From the NCBI GenBank assembly GCA_026686845.1, contig JAIVEN010000022.1, positions 21,736,001-21,800,000 on the forward strand: 64,000 nucleotides of DNA, written 5' to 3'. Of this stretch, positions 35,531 to 48,286 are shown piece by piece (within the stretch, counting starts at the first letter, position 1; each line of letters starts with the position of its first letter). This stretch comes from Adenanthera pavonina (Eukaryota > Streptophyta > Magnoliopsida > Fabales > Fabaceae). The notes under the pieces are model-generated. The model saw only the letters and a list, made by a program, of their open reading frames with translations, was not told the origin of the DNA and ran no database searches. Both the position numbers and the translations under genes were made by a program.

Positions 35531-36356
35531 GGAGAATGGCACTTAAGGACAAAACTTTAAATTGATGCCACTAAGGGACCCAAAAATTCTAAAACAACAA
35601 AAAAAGTCCCATGGTCATAAACTCAACAAAATTTTATTATTAAATTTCTTAAATACCCTTCCTATAATGGTAATGTCAAATGAATGAAGAAGAGTATTAA
35701 AATTTGAATATAAGAGGGTCAAATTTCTAAAGTTGAGTGTCAAATAACATGTGCAGACATTTGTAATTGGTAAGTGAAATTTCATTTGCCAATGTAAAAT
35801 TGGAGAAGATTAATGTTAAATCATGGAATAACAATGTCAAGTGGCTAATGAAAAGTATCAAAAATTGATAGTAAGACTTCTAATTTTAGTGAGTGTACAT
35901 TATTTAGTGTAAAACGGCAAGAGATTAGTATCAAATCCTAAAATTCAAGTGTCAAATCACTAAGGACGAGTGTCAAACATTTCACATTCTAGACTTCTAA
36001 AATTAGAAATCTTACTCCCAACTTTTAACACTTGTCATCATCTATTTGACAATGTCATTCTAGGATTTGACATTAATCTTCCCCCGTCTTACACTAAGGA
36101 ATTAAATTTCACCCACCAATTGCAATTGTTAGCCTATACTATTTGACACTCAATTTAAAAAATTTGACTCTTTTATGCTCAAGTTTTAACACTCTTCTTC
36201 AACCATATAACATTGTCAATTCGTGAAGGGTATTAAGGTAATTTCATAATCAAATTTTGTTAAGTTTAGGACCATAGGTCTTTTTCATCATTTCAGAATC
36301 TTTAGCTCCCTAATTGGCATTAATTCAAAATTTTGGTCTGTAAGTGTCATTTTCCC
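35531..36356. mobile_element. Foldback (Mutator-like) MITE, about 826 bp
   Basis: The two halves are inverted copies of each other, each about 400 bp. The left starts GGAGAATGGCACTTAAGGAC; the right end, reverse-complemented, starts GGGAAAATGACACTTACAGAC. Shared blocks in inverted order include 'ggacccaaaaattctaaaac', 'tttcttaaatacccttcc', 'gaagaagagtattaaaatttga' and 'gagtgtcaaat'. The flanks are TTCTCTTTT and TTCTCTTCT, an imperfect 9-bp duplication as produced by Mutator-type transposases. No coding frame. Confidence 0.7.
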
Positions 36357-36740
36357 TTCTCTTCTTGATTTCCAAGGACAACAAAAATTTATAGTGATTT
36401 GTTGCCATAAATTCTCACAGCTTGGGTTTCTCATCCTTATTCTTTTGGCATTCAATTGTCATTGCTCATTGCATATATTTGACATAATCAAGCATTATCC
36501 CTTTACATAGACACAACACAGAAGTAACATATACACAATGTCACTTTATTTGCAATAAACTTCAAATAGATTTATGATGAAATTAATAGCTCCATGATCA
36601 AAAGAGTACTTTGAACTCCCCCATCACATGTATACTAAAAACATCACTGCTTCTCTATTGAATTTATTTGCAAATATCGCTTATGAAATTCATAGCTCCT
36701 AGATGATCCTAGGTCTATTTTCTACGAACTCTCACTCATA
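36357..36740. other. Spacer, nothing recognised
   Basis: Non-coding sequence between the foldback element and the family B Sirevirus LTR. Confidence 0.4.
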
Positions 36741-37046
36741 TGTATAAGGTTGATTGGTCACCCAAGAGAAGGGTGAATTGGATAATGCAAATTTTGGCCA
36801 TTTTTGAAGTGCAGCCCAATTTCACCGAATGTTGTAGCAAAACAGGAATGAACAGAGTATGATGACGTATATAGATGAAATAAGAAGATGAAGAATAAGA
36901 CACAATTTACTAGCTTGGCCCAAATCACTTGCATTATGTTCAATCCTCAAGCTATCAATTGAGACTTTCACTATATCCCATAAGTTTGATAGGAGCATTT
37001 GTGAAGTCTCAATACATCTCATATGTTTAACTAGGCACTTGTGAAG
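36741..37046 (-). repeat. Family B Sirevirus 3' LTR, outer piece
   Basis: It contains GGTTGATTGGTCACCCAAGA and the 'gggtgaattggataatgcaaa' block, then 'cctcaagctatcaattgag', and is interrupted after CACTTGTGAAG by the solo LTR at 37047. Confidence 0.75.
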
Positions 37047-39518
37047 TATAACAACCTACTCCCATAAGCCCCAAACTCAACTCCCAAAACATCAAAACAG
37101 AGAACAAACTCCAAGTAGGACCAGAACCGTATAAAGCTGTAGCAAGCTATAGTACTACCGCAGCTTATAAGAGATAGAACCACTTGGCACCGCGATGCCC
37201 TCTTCTAAGAAAATATCAGCAATTTGCTGATTTTTTGGGCAAACTTCTAAAGCGCACAACTTTATACTCCGACCTCTGATTGACCCGATTCCAACTCATA
37301 TAAATCATCCTTATCTTAATCTATCCATAAACACCAATTTCACTCAAATCTATCTCTATATAGAGATTTTGGACACCCATAACTGATTTGGTCACTTTTT
37401 TTATGAAAACTCACAACAAACCTCCTCTAATTGTCACTAAAGACAATTTGGTACCTAAGGACCATTCACATAGGTCACAACTAACCTATCAAGAGAGGTT
37501 TCACCCCAAGGAAACCACTCTTCTAAGATTCAATCCCCTTTGAACCCTAAAATCATATCATGGGCTATATGCCCCAAATCACACCATATAGGCCCAAAAC
37601 CATTTTGGGCTCCCATATCACCAATTTGGCTCACAAATACACACTCTAATAGTACTGACCTATACCGAGGTCCAAATCATCATCATATGCATATAACCAT
37701 CCATTATCATCAATATCATCACATAATCATTCATCATCATAATACACAACATTGCTCCCAGGATAACCAAACAATACATAAAAATCCAATTCTACTTGGC
37801 ACAATCATTACATAGACTGAATGGTAAAACTACTAGTTACAAATGACGTTCCCAAAGTGGAGAAATCTACAACTCCTTGTTTTCTTCGGACTAGTACTGA
37901 AATCTTCACCTAAAATGGTAATCATAGAGGGTGTGAGATAAAGTCTCAATAACTGAGAACACAAACACATGTACCCTATATCATCTATTCACACAAATAT
38001 GCATATGGTGTAATATAATGCAAAATGTCATGGTATGCATATCTCCCTCATACACTACTAGAACGACAGGCTAGTGTCATGAAATGACATTTTCAATAGG
38101 TGATTCTCTTCCAACAGCTAATAAAGACTGATTTCTGGACATCACCAAGCTCACCTCAAACTAATGCAACCGGGCCAAAGGTTACACTAATGCTTAGACT
38201 ATGGCTCTTCTTACCCTGGACCACCCCAAATTGGTGGTGATTTAAGGAAGATGCAATCCACTGCCACCTGGCTCTCCGAGCCATGGGAGAGGATTTAGTG
38301 GCAGAGATCTTCCATCCTATTACCATATCATATATCATGATATCTCATCTCATCATTACCTCCTAATCCACCATTTCTCACAATGCTCATATGGTGATAA
38401 TGTTCATGCCATGTCACAATGCAATAATCATCATTATCATACTCATCAATGTCATGCTAGCATGCTATGAAATCACATGTTCATCATCATCACATATCAA
38501 TACCAAAAATCTAGACTCATACCTCATCTAGCCATGCACATACCATGATTTGTAGAAAAACCATACACACACATAATCATATCGTGGTATGAGTGAGAAC
38601 ATGCATATATATACATATATATAAATACAAATCAATAATTAACATACAAATACAAACATCTAGTTACCTAAAAATCTCTGATACCACACACATGAGATAA
38701 ACCCACCTTCTTAACACCAAACATGAGCCAAGTCACCTTCAATTATCCATTTAAAATACTACAATATCAAAAGATTCCCAATTAATATAATGTACAACTT
38801 GACCAAAATCCATGATTCAACCATTTAAGCTTTATCCATAGTTCCCACAATATTTTCATGCATCAATGAGCTCCAATTAACCATCCCAATCACAATTGTT
38901 CACTCACAATTCGAACCTTAAGCTCCCACATACAATAGAAAGCTAGGGTTTAGTTCAAATCATACATGCTCCCTCTAAAACTCATACCCAAGCATCATTA
39001 ACACTAAACCATACTTCAATAATCCATTTACACCCATTTTAATTGGTGGAATCTGACCAACTCGAGATTCCCATGAATATATTCAAAAATCTATCCAAAA
39101 ACTGAAGAGAAAATAGCGGAAGGAGATCAATAATCATTTACTAACTAAGATTAAAGCTCATAAAGTCCAAAAATACTCCCTAAGGCCGGAGGAAGCAAAC
39201 CCTAGTAGAGCCCTCTATTTTTCTCTCTAATTTCGTTTACTTCCGTCAATTGAAACTCATATGATTTAAAGGATTTCAGGGTCTAATGCTGTAGTGGGAA
39301 GTAAGTTCACTGCGGTGCGGAGCCCTTCTATCCAAGAAAATATATCCAAGTCTCAACTTGCTTGCCACAACTACCCTGCTTCTCGCCACGACATGGAGTA
39401 CTTCTGTCTCCTTTCTTTTCTTTCCCCATCCTAATTCCTCCAATTCTGCACATATCATCAAGTATACTTTTCATTAGCTCGAGACTAAGTCTAGGATAGC
39501 ATGTTGAGGATTGTTATA
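37047..39518. mobile_element. Solo gypsy LTR, 2472 bp, nested in the Sirevirus LTR
   Basis: It starts TATAACAACCT and ends AGGATTGTTATA, a mutated form of TGTAACA...TGTTACA gypsy LTR termini. The flanks TGAAG (37042-37046) and TGAAA (39519-39523) are a 5-bp target duplication with one mismatch. Removing the insert joins 'cacttgtgaag' to 'ccattctccccacaccc', as in the uninterrupted copy at 27518-29199. A 'gggtgtgagataaagtctcaataactgag' block near 37930 is typical of such LTRs. Small frames inside have no known product. Confidence 0.75.
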
Positions 39519-40979
39519 TGAAACCATTCTCCCCACACCCTTATAAGATATGTAATTCCCTTAATGTTTCCTCACACTAAAATTCTACCCAGAATTTATA
39601 GAAAGAAATATTACAAAATTGAAACTCTCTTTAAGAGTGGAGTACATTGAAGCTCACTCTAATGAGGTGGTTTTAGTTTTAAATGCTCACACAGAATGAT
39701 TTTATCCATTGCAATAGCATTTTGCACATAACTCACTTAAACTCATTACCTATAAGTTCCAATGAAGTTTTATTTATAGATTTGTGGCTTAACTAATCAT
39801 TAGACACAAGTTTTAGCTGTTATTTTGCAAAAAAAATAATGTTCAACAACCGCATTAAAAGTATTTAACACACCAAAGTTCAAATTTTGGGGCTCAATAA
39901 ACGAATTTTGCAGAATCAGCATAGTTATGTATTTAATGTTAAACTTCAAAATTCATCTGTTACTAAATGATATTCGAATTTTGAGTTTGCAAAAGATAAC
40001 CCATGTTAGTTTGTGCAAATTTTCATATTAGAAGTACATCTGTTGGGTTTGAATATTTGCTTCAAATTTTCACAGTGCATGCAAAATTCGAATTTCAAAA
40101 GCTAAAAGTCATCTATATAAGGCTTGTTCCAACAAGACACAAAAGTTTTTACTTCGAAGTTATCACTTTAAAGCTTAAAGAACGTCTGTCACAAACTGTA
40201 ACTTTAAACTCACTTTAGCTTCTCCAACAGTCGAATTTTAACTAAGTTTCATGCAAATTTTACACACTTTCACTAATTATGCTCAGCTTGAAATTTGAAT
40301 TTCATATTCAAAATTCATCTATCAGAGATTAAATCTCAATAACTTTGAACTTTAACCAACAAAGTACAAAATTTCCACAAAATAAACATGAATCAAATAG
40401 TAAAATTTGTCTGTTAGCCAATATACTTCAATTTTAATACATACTAACATCATATTTACTTAATCTAATTCATTTAAGACATATGGTAATAAGATTAAAT
40501 AAATTTTAAAGATTAAATCACCTCAAGACCTAAGTAAAAATAAAATATACCTAATAATTAGGTATTCAAAAATTCAAAGATTATACCACTTGGTCATTCC
40601 ATTCTTGACATGCGTCATTTTAATCTTCAATTCTTGAAGCATCATTTCTCTTCTTATTCTTCTTTGAGCAAAATATGATGTTTATTTTCCTTTCTTTATT
40701 CCAATGCTCACTTTTCCTTCTTGGACAATCCTACATTTAATGTATTACACTGACAAACCTAATTTAATTTATATATTCAACTTATATTATAAAATATAAA
40801 AGTACAATGGATATATTAGTACATACCATAATAGATGCATTATAAATATAATTAAATACATACTAATACACATTTTACTTCTTTTAGGAACAAAATATAT
40901 GTTAAATAAATATAATGCATTTATTTCTTATTACTATACATTTGTCATCATCAAAACTTATATTATATTAAACCTTACA
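39519..40979 (-). repeat. Family B Sirevirus 3' LTR, inner piece
   Basis: It resumes at 'ccattctccccacaccc' and contains decayed motif-array words (GACATTCGAATTTTGAG-like, ACGTCTGTCAC) and the terminal block 'tcatcatcaaaacttatattatatt', ending CTTACA at 40979, as in 27518-29199. Confidence 0.75.
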
Positions 40980-42611
40980 ATCTCCCTCTTTTTATCACAA
41001 ATCACTAGTAAAAAAATATGCTTAATGAATGATTAACACTTATAATGCAGTTTATCTCAATTATTTCCACATTAAGTACATGTATATTTTTTACACAACT
41101 TATCCCTCTATTTGTCATCAACAAAAAGATTTGAAGAAAAATTCTCTCATAATTCTTCTCACCCTATTTGTGAGGTTGTACCAGTAAGATGTCTAGGATT
41201 GTTTCAAGCACACACAAAAACACAAGTTGAATACAAATCATCATCAAAACTTATTATGCAATGTATGTTCAAATTCTGCTAATTGTACTGATATCAAGAC
41301 TGATACCAATTGTTGCTTGAAACTTTTATGATATCAAATGTTATGATGTTTTTTGTTAATATAATCATGATATCCACACATCACAAGAAGTATCTTAGAG
41401 TTAAAGAATTGTTATCTTCTTCCATTAGGATCAAAGAGAGATGTTTCAACATCATTTACTTCTTTTAGCAAATTAAGAACAATCAACAAAACTCTTCACA
41501 ATAAAATGAGATGAGCTAAAGTATAAGTAAATTAATTACAAAAAATGCTCTCTCTCAACCTATGCATTTTATATGATAAAACCAAGAAAGCATAATGCAT
41601 TAAAAATAAGCATGTTCATACAAAAGCACATGATGTAAGCATTCAAGCATTATAAATGAAAATTTTCTTTTAAATCAGAAAGATCTTTTAAAACTTTTTT
41701 CTTGCAAAGTTATAAATTGCCCCTAAGCATGAGCATTTATTCAAGCATAAATACATTTAAGATCATAACTCAAATCAAAATTAGTATGTAAGAGAAATTA
41801 TAGAAAGCACATAAGTTTTGTAATACAAATAAAGAAATGGACTTGTGTAAACATTGAATTTCACAGTAAGTACTAGCATATTTAGATAGATCATCATTTG
41901 AACAAGAACCATACTTTATTTTAATAACCTTAAGTAATAGCACCAACCAAGCATATTTGAAAACTTGTTAAACAATTACATACCAGCTTGGTTAATAGTT
42001 AACTCCATCCCTTTTCAGTATGAATCTATTTAAGCACATCAAATACTCCATCTTTATCAAACTTTCACCATTTAGCTCAATGAGTACCTGCACAACAAAA
42101 AAATATATCATTTTCTTTCTTTGATACCCTTTCTTACTTATGTCCATTGATGGTCAATTCAAACATTTTAAAGTTCATATGAGACTGAAGTTTAATCTTA
42201 CCCAAATATAATATATAATGCAATAATTGAATAGGGCAAAAAACAGAGGTTGCCAAAGATCATTTCCTTGTTATTTTTGACTTGTATGCAATGTAGTATT
42301 ACTCATGTCTCCCTTTTGCATATAGACAATTGCTTCTTAAGCTTCTATTCTTTCTCTTCTCAAGGTAAGTGATTTGATTTCTATTTGAGCTACTTCCTTG
42401 ATATAAGTGAGAGGTTTTGCTTCCAATGTTTCTCCTTGTGATTTGTAATTTTAATTCTAGCTTTTTGAGAAGTTTTTCTTTTCAGCATCCTCTTTCTTGT
42501 ACCATTATATTCATTTTTCTTAGATATGTTCTGCACATATGAAACACTACAATAACATTTTGGTACCTACTTATTTTTTGGTCCATGAGGGTTAGTAATA
42601 CCCTTTGGAAC
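40980..42611. other. Internal non-coding part of the family B Sirevirus
   Basis: A PPT-like block lies at 40980-40993. I see no pol or ORF3-like sequence; the segment between LTR and gag remnants is AT-rich and degraded. Confidence 0.45.
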
Positions 42612-44164
42612 TCATTTCATGCTTTTACTTAGATCATTTTTCCTTATATTGCACAAATAAGCAATATGCCCATTTTTACCACAATATGTGCATAATGGTG
42701 AGTTAGGCATCATGGTAGGCACAAAAAATTTCAAACAATGTTTACTTTTCTCCTTGAACTCACTCATGTATCCAACACCCGACTTGTCAAACATACATTT
42801 CTATTTGTCAAGTGGAATATTCAGCTTATCTTTATCTTAGGTAAAATTCACTGAACTTTAGTTAACTCCTTTTTCTCTTTTATTAAATTATCAAATGAAT
42901 TACAAGAGGAAGTGTGTGTGTGGATCTCACAAATATTTTCTAAATCATCTATTTTCTTTTTAAGTGATTCTTTTTCATTCTTTTCCAATTCTAATTCATT
43001 TTCTAAGGAAATCATTTTCTTCTTACTATGTGCAAATACTTTTACTAATGCAATCAGTTCATCATACATTTCATTATAAGCATCTTATAACTTATTAAAA
43101 GAAAAATCAAAATAAGATTCAAAGTCAAAATTTGATACCTTATCATTGGTTATTGTCATCAAGTATAGATGGGTATCCTCATCATCTTCATCCAAACTGT
43201 TGCCCCAGATTGCAGAGGTATATGCCACTTTAGTTTTCTCACTTTTCTTCTTAGTATATCTTCCTTCTTGCTTCTTTGAATCATACTTCAACTTATTTGC
43301 ATGGCAAAAGTGCTTTTGTTCCTCAAGCTGCTTCTTTTTGCTATTGAGGAATCTGTCAAATTTGATTGTTAACTCTTTTAGCTCATCCTCCTCATCATCA
43401 TTGCTACTATCATTACTTTCATTATTAGTATCATCTTCTTCTAATCTATGTGATGTAGTAGCTTTGATCATTAGTGTTTTTTTTTTGTTTAGTTGCTCCC
43501 GCATAAGGTCAAGTCTTCCTTCATGTTCAACAAGGCTTCCTAACAATGCAATGATAGATTGGTATGATTCTCCTCTTATCTTTTCAATATCTATCACTTT
43601 TGGTTGTCATTCTTTGGGTAGAGCTCTGAGTATTTTTCATATTTGCTCTCTTTATGTGTAGTTCTTTCCCAAAGCTGCCAGATGATTGATGATATGAGCA
43701 AAAGAAATTTGGAAATCTTTAATAAACTCACCATTAATCATCTTGAACATTTCATATTTTGCTGTGAAAGAGCTGGGTTTATTTTCCTTTACCCCACTTG
43801 TGCCTTCATAGATAATCTCCAGAGCATCTCACATTTTCTTAGATTTGTTGTAATCTGACACTATGAAGAATTCATCTTGTGAAAGAGCAATGACTATAGT
43901 GAATTGAGCTGTTATATTTAGTAGCACTCTTCTTTTATCTTCATCATTCCACTCTGCACTCAACTTTTCAAAAATCTGCCCCCACTCATTCCTCTTCATT
44001 GGGATGAAATTTCCATTCTCGATGATTTCCCACATAGTCAGGTCTAGAGATTTCAAGAAGAGTTTCATCTTCATCTTCTAGTAGGTGTAATTTTGTCTGT
44101 TAAAGCTTGGTGGCCTACATGTGCTTGCACCATCTAGAAGAGTTCCTTCTCCAAAGCCAGCCAT
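42612..44164 (-). pseudogene. Family B Sirevirus gag remnant
   Basis: The ATG at 44164 aligns with the gag start of the intact copy (MAGFGEG..). Open pieces follow at 44074-43829 (LKSLDLTMWEIIENGNF), 43597-43085 (IRGESYQSIIALLGSLVEHEG), 43069-42848 (coiled-coil-like Lys/Glu-rich) and 42794-42612, which keeps a complete zinc knuckle CTYCGKNGHIAYLC. The order matches the gag at 17756-19555. Several stops and frameshifts separate the pieces. The plus-strand Ser-rich frame at 43146-43661 is only the antisense of this gag. Confidence 0.8.
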
Positions 44165-44270
44165 TTTACTCTCAGATAATTAGATCCTTTGTCAAGAGTC
44201 AAAGCTCTAATATCAATTGTTCGGTTGACTGGTCACCAATAGGGGGTGAATTGGATGATGCAAATTGATT

Positions 44271-44789
44271 ATGTCTTTGCTTGAAGCAAATCTTGAGATT
44301 TTTTGCTAACTTTTGAAGGGCAATCCTCAAATAGGAACAACTTCATCTATTACATTGCTAGTATTAGTACCAAACATACATTTAGGAGGGGGAAATTTAT
44401 TATACAAATTGCAATGAGCATAATAGAAGTAGTCAAAGATATACACTAAACATTCGAAAAGCAACCAAACTAATATTCCATTACTTTGCCTTAAATTTCT
44501 AAAAATCTATCCAATGTAATTTTAGAATGCATAATGTAAATATATATATATTTCAATTTTGTATATGCACAAACCATAGAATTGAAGCAAAATTAAAATA
44601 TCCGTTCATGCATTCCCAATTTCATATATCTTGAAGCAACATAATTGTAAAATTATATCAACTCCCAATCAAATACATATATGAAATCAAAACTTAATTT
44701 GAAGAAGAAATGTGAAAGAAAAACTAAAATTTCAAAAGATTAAAATCAAAACTCAATTATAGCACACAAGTACAAGGAGGGTTTCTTCA
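44271..44789. other. Degraded sequence, nothing recognised
   Basis: AT-rich sequence past the recognisable part of the family B right LTR; no gene. Confidence 0.4.
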
Positions 44790-45057
44790 ATCAATGGTGG
44801 AGTATTTCTCTGGCAGCACCTTTCGCATTCTTCCTCTTGGTGGATGAAGGATAACGTTCATGCATGCCAGGGGAAAGGCAAAGTGCACGGGGAATGGTCA
44901 AGCTCACAAGAGAACGGTGTAAGAGGGACAGCATTCCAGGTCGTAGGGGAAATTGTCGAAAACGAAGAAAAGACAATTTCAGAAAGTCGGGAGAGGAATT
45001 ATCACTGAATGAATGGATAGGATTTGTTGAAACGGACGCCCAGGATTTGATTTAGAT
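44790..45057. other. GC-richer island with open frames on both strands, unknown
   Basis: This short stretch is distinctly richer in G+C than its surroundings. It is open on the minus strand (44976-44791, MSFLRFRQFPLRPGMLSL..., basic) and on the plus strand (44864-45055, basic, ends NEWIGFVETDAQDLI). Neither translation is familiar. It could be the 5' exon or leader of a lost gene. Confidence 0.2.
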
Positions 45058-47930
45058 TTTAATGATGTGGCCCAACTTAGGGCGGCAGATGTATCTGGTA
45101 GCTATGATTCACAAATGAGCATCCTACTCATCTTAAAAGATGAGCAAGAAATCTAGACCCGTGCTCACCCATCCTCCTTATTTTTTTAATATGTATGTAT
45201 ATAGATGTGTGTGTGTGGAGCCCAACTCTCTACTAGGAACCTTTTATTTTAATTTAATAGTCCATGTACATATATTTTTTTGTTTTAATAATTATGGGAG
45301 CACCACCATCTGGTTGCTTGTTTCTTCCTTTCTCCAATGGTGTGTATAACATAATGGTGAATGGGTGACCATCATTGGCCACCATGAGATTTACTCTTCT
45401 CTCTTCTTATATTTATTTATTACGTAATTATTAATTAACTAATTGATTCATTTTTTAAATTTTTAAATAAATAATTTATAATTGTTTAGTAACTAAAATT
45501 TGTAATGATTAATTTCATTTAAAAAAATTTTATAAATAGCTGGCCTTTTTTAAAAAAAATAAGGCCCTTTTCTTTTGGGCTTCATATTATCAGGCTTTAC
45601 AATGTTTTGCATGCCAAACTTTTGTTGGATTCCTTCCTCGCTTTCAGAAACAAAACTTTGACTCAAGTCCAACAAACCACCTGTACAATAATAGTTCATA
45701 AGAACAATTTAGAAAAACCCATGTATAGGCTACTGTGCAGTGGTTAGACCATTATGTTTCCTTTCTTGATAGGTGGGGTTTGAATCCCCATTTGCCTTTA
45801 TCTGCTTGATTTTTCCAAAACGAACCAAATTGGCCAAAAAATGGACAAAATATCAAATGGGCCCAGAAGCACTTTGATGAATGTACATCCAAGTGCAAAA
45901 ATGAATGATTGCATGACAATCATTCTCTATTAATGAGGACCATCGGATAGGGCCTTTTTAAAACATCTAGTGAATAGAAGAACCAAAATCGCGGACCATA
46001 CTTCACAAAAAACGCATAGCTTATCGCCTCCCTTGGAATGGATCTATGGCTACCCGTTTATGGACCCGTGAACCCACAAAGTCCACAGGCTCATATTTCT
46101 CAATTTATGGCTCTCATGAAAATGCATACCTATTACTGATGTTGTCAATAACGTTCCATCAGACAACTCATTGTATTTTGACATCTTGATTAGAAGTTTG
46201 AACTTCTTTTTTTTTTGCATATATGCAAAGCTTCTCTCCCAAGACCATGGACTTTACGGATGAGATAAATTCATGAATATTTGATAAGAATTGACTTTTT
46301 TAAAAATAAAATGGAAATATATATGTCAATGAAATCAATAGGCACTCACAAAAGAATAAATAAACGAAGTAAAAAACCATTATAATCAGAAGATAAAACA
46401 AGAGGAAGAAATGCTAAGAATTGACCTTTTTTTTTATAATCATGCTAAGAATTGACCTTAGGGGACATAATTAAGTGCATTTTCGGGAGTCTGGACGTCA
46501 TTTATTGGGTTACCTCCAACTTCAAATTGAGTATGGGAATCCTTGCAAATTTCTTTTGTCCTAAATATAAATTTTTTTAATCTAATTCTAAATATAGGGT
46601 CCTTTACAGTATATGAAATAGTATTTATTATACATTTTTATAAAATATCACTGTTTAATATATCCAAAGAAAAAGAGATTGAATAAGAATAATTTTGGAA
46701 AAATATTAGAATTTTTTTAAAAATTGAGATAATTAATTAACTTTAATTCTTATTCTTAATCTACACAATTCGATTAAAAAAATCTTATATTAAAAAAATG
46801 AGTACTATCTTTCTTCTACTAGATGAAGGGTGCATCCTTGTTGTGACTAAAAATGTTCAATTATATTTTTATTAAAGAAATGGAGAAAATATAAAATGAG
46901 TAACAAGAGGTCATGCAGTAGTGAATTTTTCTATCTGGTTCAATGAGCTCTTTAAAATTTGTTTCGTGTAACTATGTGATTATAATTAGAAAATATCTCG
47001 TGTTTTCGCATGAGATTAATTAATTAATGGTTTGATGAAAAATAAATTTTAACACACTATTATTAATCATTAATGAAAGAGGGAATGAAAAGATGCGAAA
47101 AGAAAGAAGTTTAAAATTTCAAAATGAAAATAAAACAGAAAAGTTTGAAATTTAAAGTGAAATATTAGCTTGAATGGATGTACTCCATTCCATCTCTTTT
47201 ATAGGGTGTTTTTAACTATATACTAAAAAAAAATTAGTTATATTTTTAAAATATTTAAAATAATTAAAATATAAAAATAATTAAATAAATCTTTTAAATG
47301 ATATCCTGTAAAAAAAAAGGTTAAGAGGTGGTATAGGTGATACCCTATAACACAACATGGAGCCCACCATACATATGTATTTAGAAATTGGGAAGTTGAA
47401 AATGCAATTATATGAAAGTGGACCCACACAAAATGAAAAGGAGAGTGGGTTTTGTGGATCCCATCTAAGAAAATAAAATTATATTAAAAATTTGTAACAA
47501 CCAATTAGAAAATAAAAATTTAACAAAAAATGAAAAATAAAAAATAAAAAATAAAAAAGCCTTCCAACACGGAGCCCAAGCCAAGTTGACCCGTCCGTCA
47601 CTATAGCTATTAAAAACAATGCCCCCCTCCTGAGATTTATATTGTATTATATTAGTTGATTGATGATGGTTGGTTGTAGATTAAATAGTTAGTATTTTTT
47701 TTTTTTGGTTGAAAATATGGGAGGGAGGAATGGCACTTCCAAACCATGATAAGGTTTAAAATTCTAATAGTTAAGGTCCATCTATATTTTTAGATACTAT
47801 TTATGGCTTTTTTAACTTAGAGCCCCCAACAATCTGTTATCACTAAGTAAAATTTTAGCAGCAACAAGAAAATTAAGACTCACAACTCGAATGTTATAAA
47901 ATCATCCCTCTTAGCCACCGGCGCCAACTT
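45058..47930. other. Intergenic AT-rich sequence, no gene seen
   Basis: Long A/T tracts occur (for example repeated AAAAAT units near 47527-47560). Apart from a SINE-like scrap at 45722-45790 I see no repeat boundary or coding frame. Confidence 0.45.
45722..45790 (+). repeat. tRNA-derived SINE-like remnant
   Basis: CTGTGCAGTGGTTAGACC resembles an RNA polymerase III A box. GGGGTTTGAATCCCC about 30 bp further on resembles a B box (GGTTCGANNCC). The spacing fits tRNA-derived SINE heads. The body and 3' tail are not recognisable. Confidence 0.35.
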
Positions 47931-48059
47931 GCATCGGCTAGTGGTTGATTGATTGATTTTGTTGCATGATGTTTCTCAGCCACTGATTCTTTCCTCAGTA
48001 GCCAAGAGCGTTAGAGGAGCATGTTCCCTAATCACCTCACCACGGTCCCCTCTGCTTTG

Positions 48060-48286
48060 CTTTCCCTGGGAGGCTCTTAGTCCGTACTAATCTACACACT
48101 TCAAGTCCTCACACTTATAGACCACCTCTTGCTCCTTTATGTGTCACACAAACACCACCTGTGGCTCAAGGAATCACAGTGACTTAGAAGTTCACTCAGC
48201 CAAGGATTCAGAGATCCAGCTTCCAAAGTTGGCAGAACCAGTCATTTTGGTAGAAGATGAGGACTCTTGCCCAATTTGCTTAGAAG
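48060..48286 (+). pseudogene. 5' fragment of a RING-type E3 ubiquitin ligase gene
   Basis: The frame from 48139 ends ...LAEPVILVEDEDSCPICLEG, whose DEDSCPICLE is the start of a RING finger (first two Cys). After CLE there is a GT (48287-48288) where a splice donor would fall. Upstream sequence in a neighbouring frame (GRLLVRTNLHTSSPHTYRPP) resembles N-terminal parts of plant RING proteins of this kind, suggesting a frameshift. No second half of the RING (remaining Cys/His) is found downstream before the LTR fragment at 49037, so it is a truncated copy. The identification rests on a short motif. Confidence 0.4.

Larger units (their letters stand above)
36741..44270 (-). mobile_element. Decayed family B Sirevirus with pol deleted and a nested solo LTR
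   Basis: Left (3') LTR: 36741-37046 plus 39519-40979. A PPT-like AAAAAGAGGGAGAT (minus strand) follows at 40980-40993. gag remnants on the minus strand occupy 42612-44164. A degenerate PBS (tctaatatcaat) precedes a right LTR start TGTTCGGTTGACTGGTCACC at 44219, and recognisable LTR ends near 44270. No integrase or RT remains, so this is an internal deletion derivative, much older than the copy at 9349-21470. Confidence 0.75.

Noticed and set aside
38041..38075. CACTACTAGAACGACAGG resembling a CACTA terminus
   Set aside because: Lies inside the solo LTR with no subterminal repeats or partner end.
43146..43661. 171-codon Ser/Leu/Phe-rich plus-strand frame
   Set aside because: Exact antisense of the acidic/Lys-rich gag remnant; low-complexity shadow.
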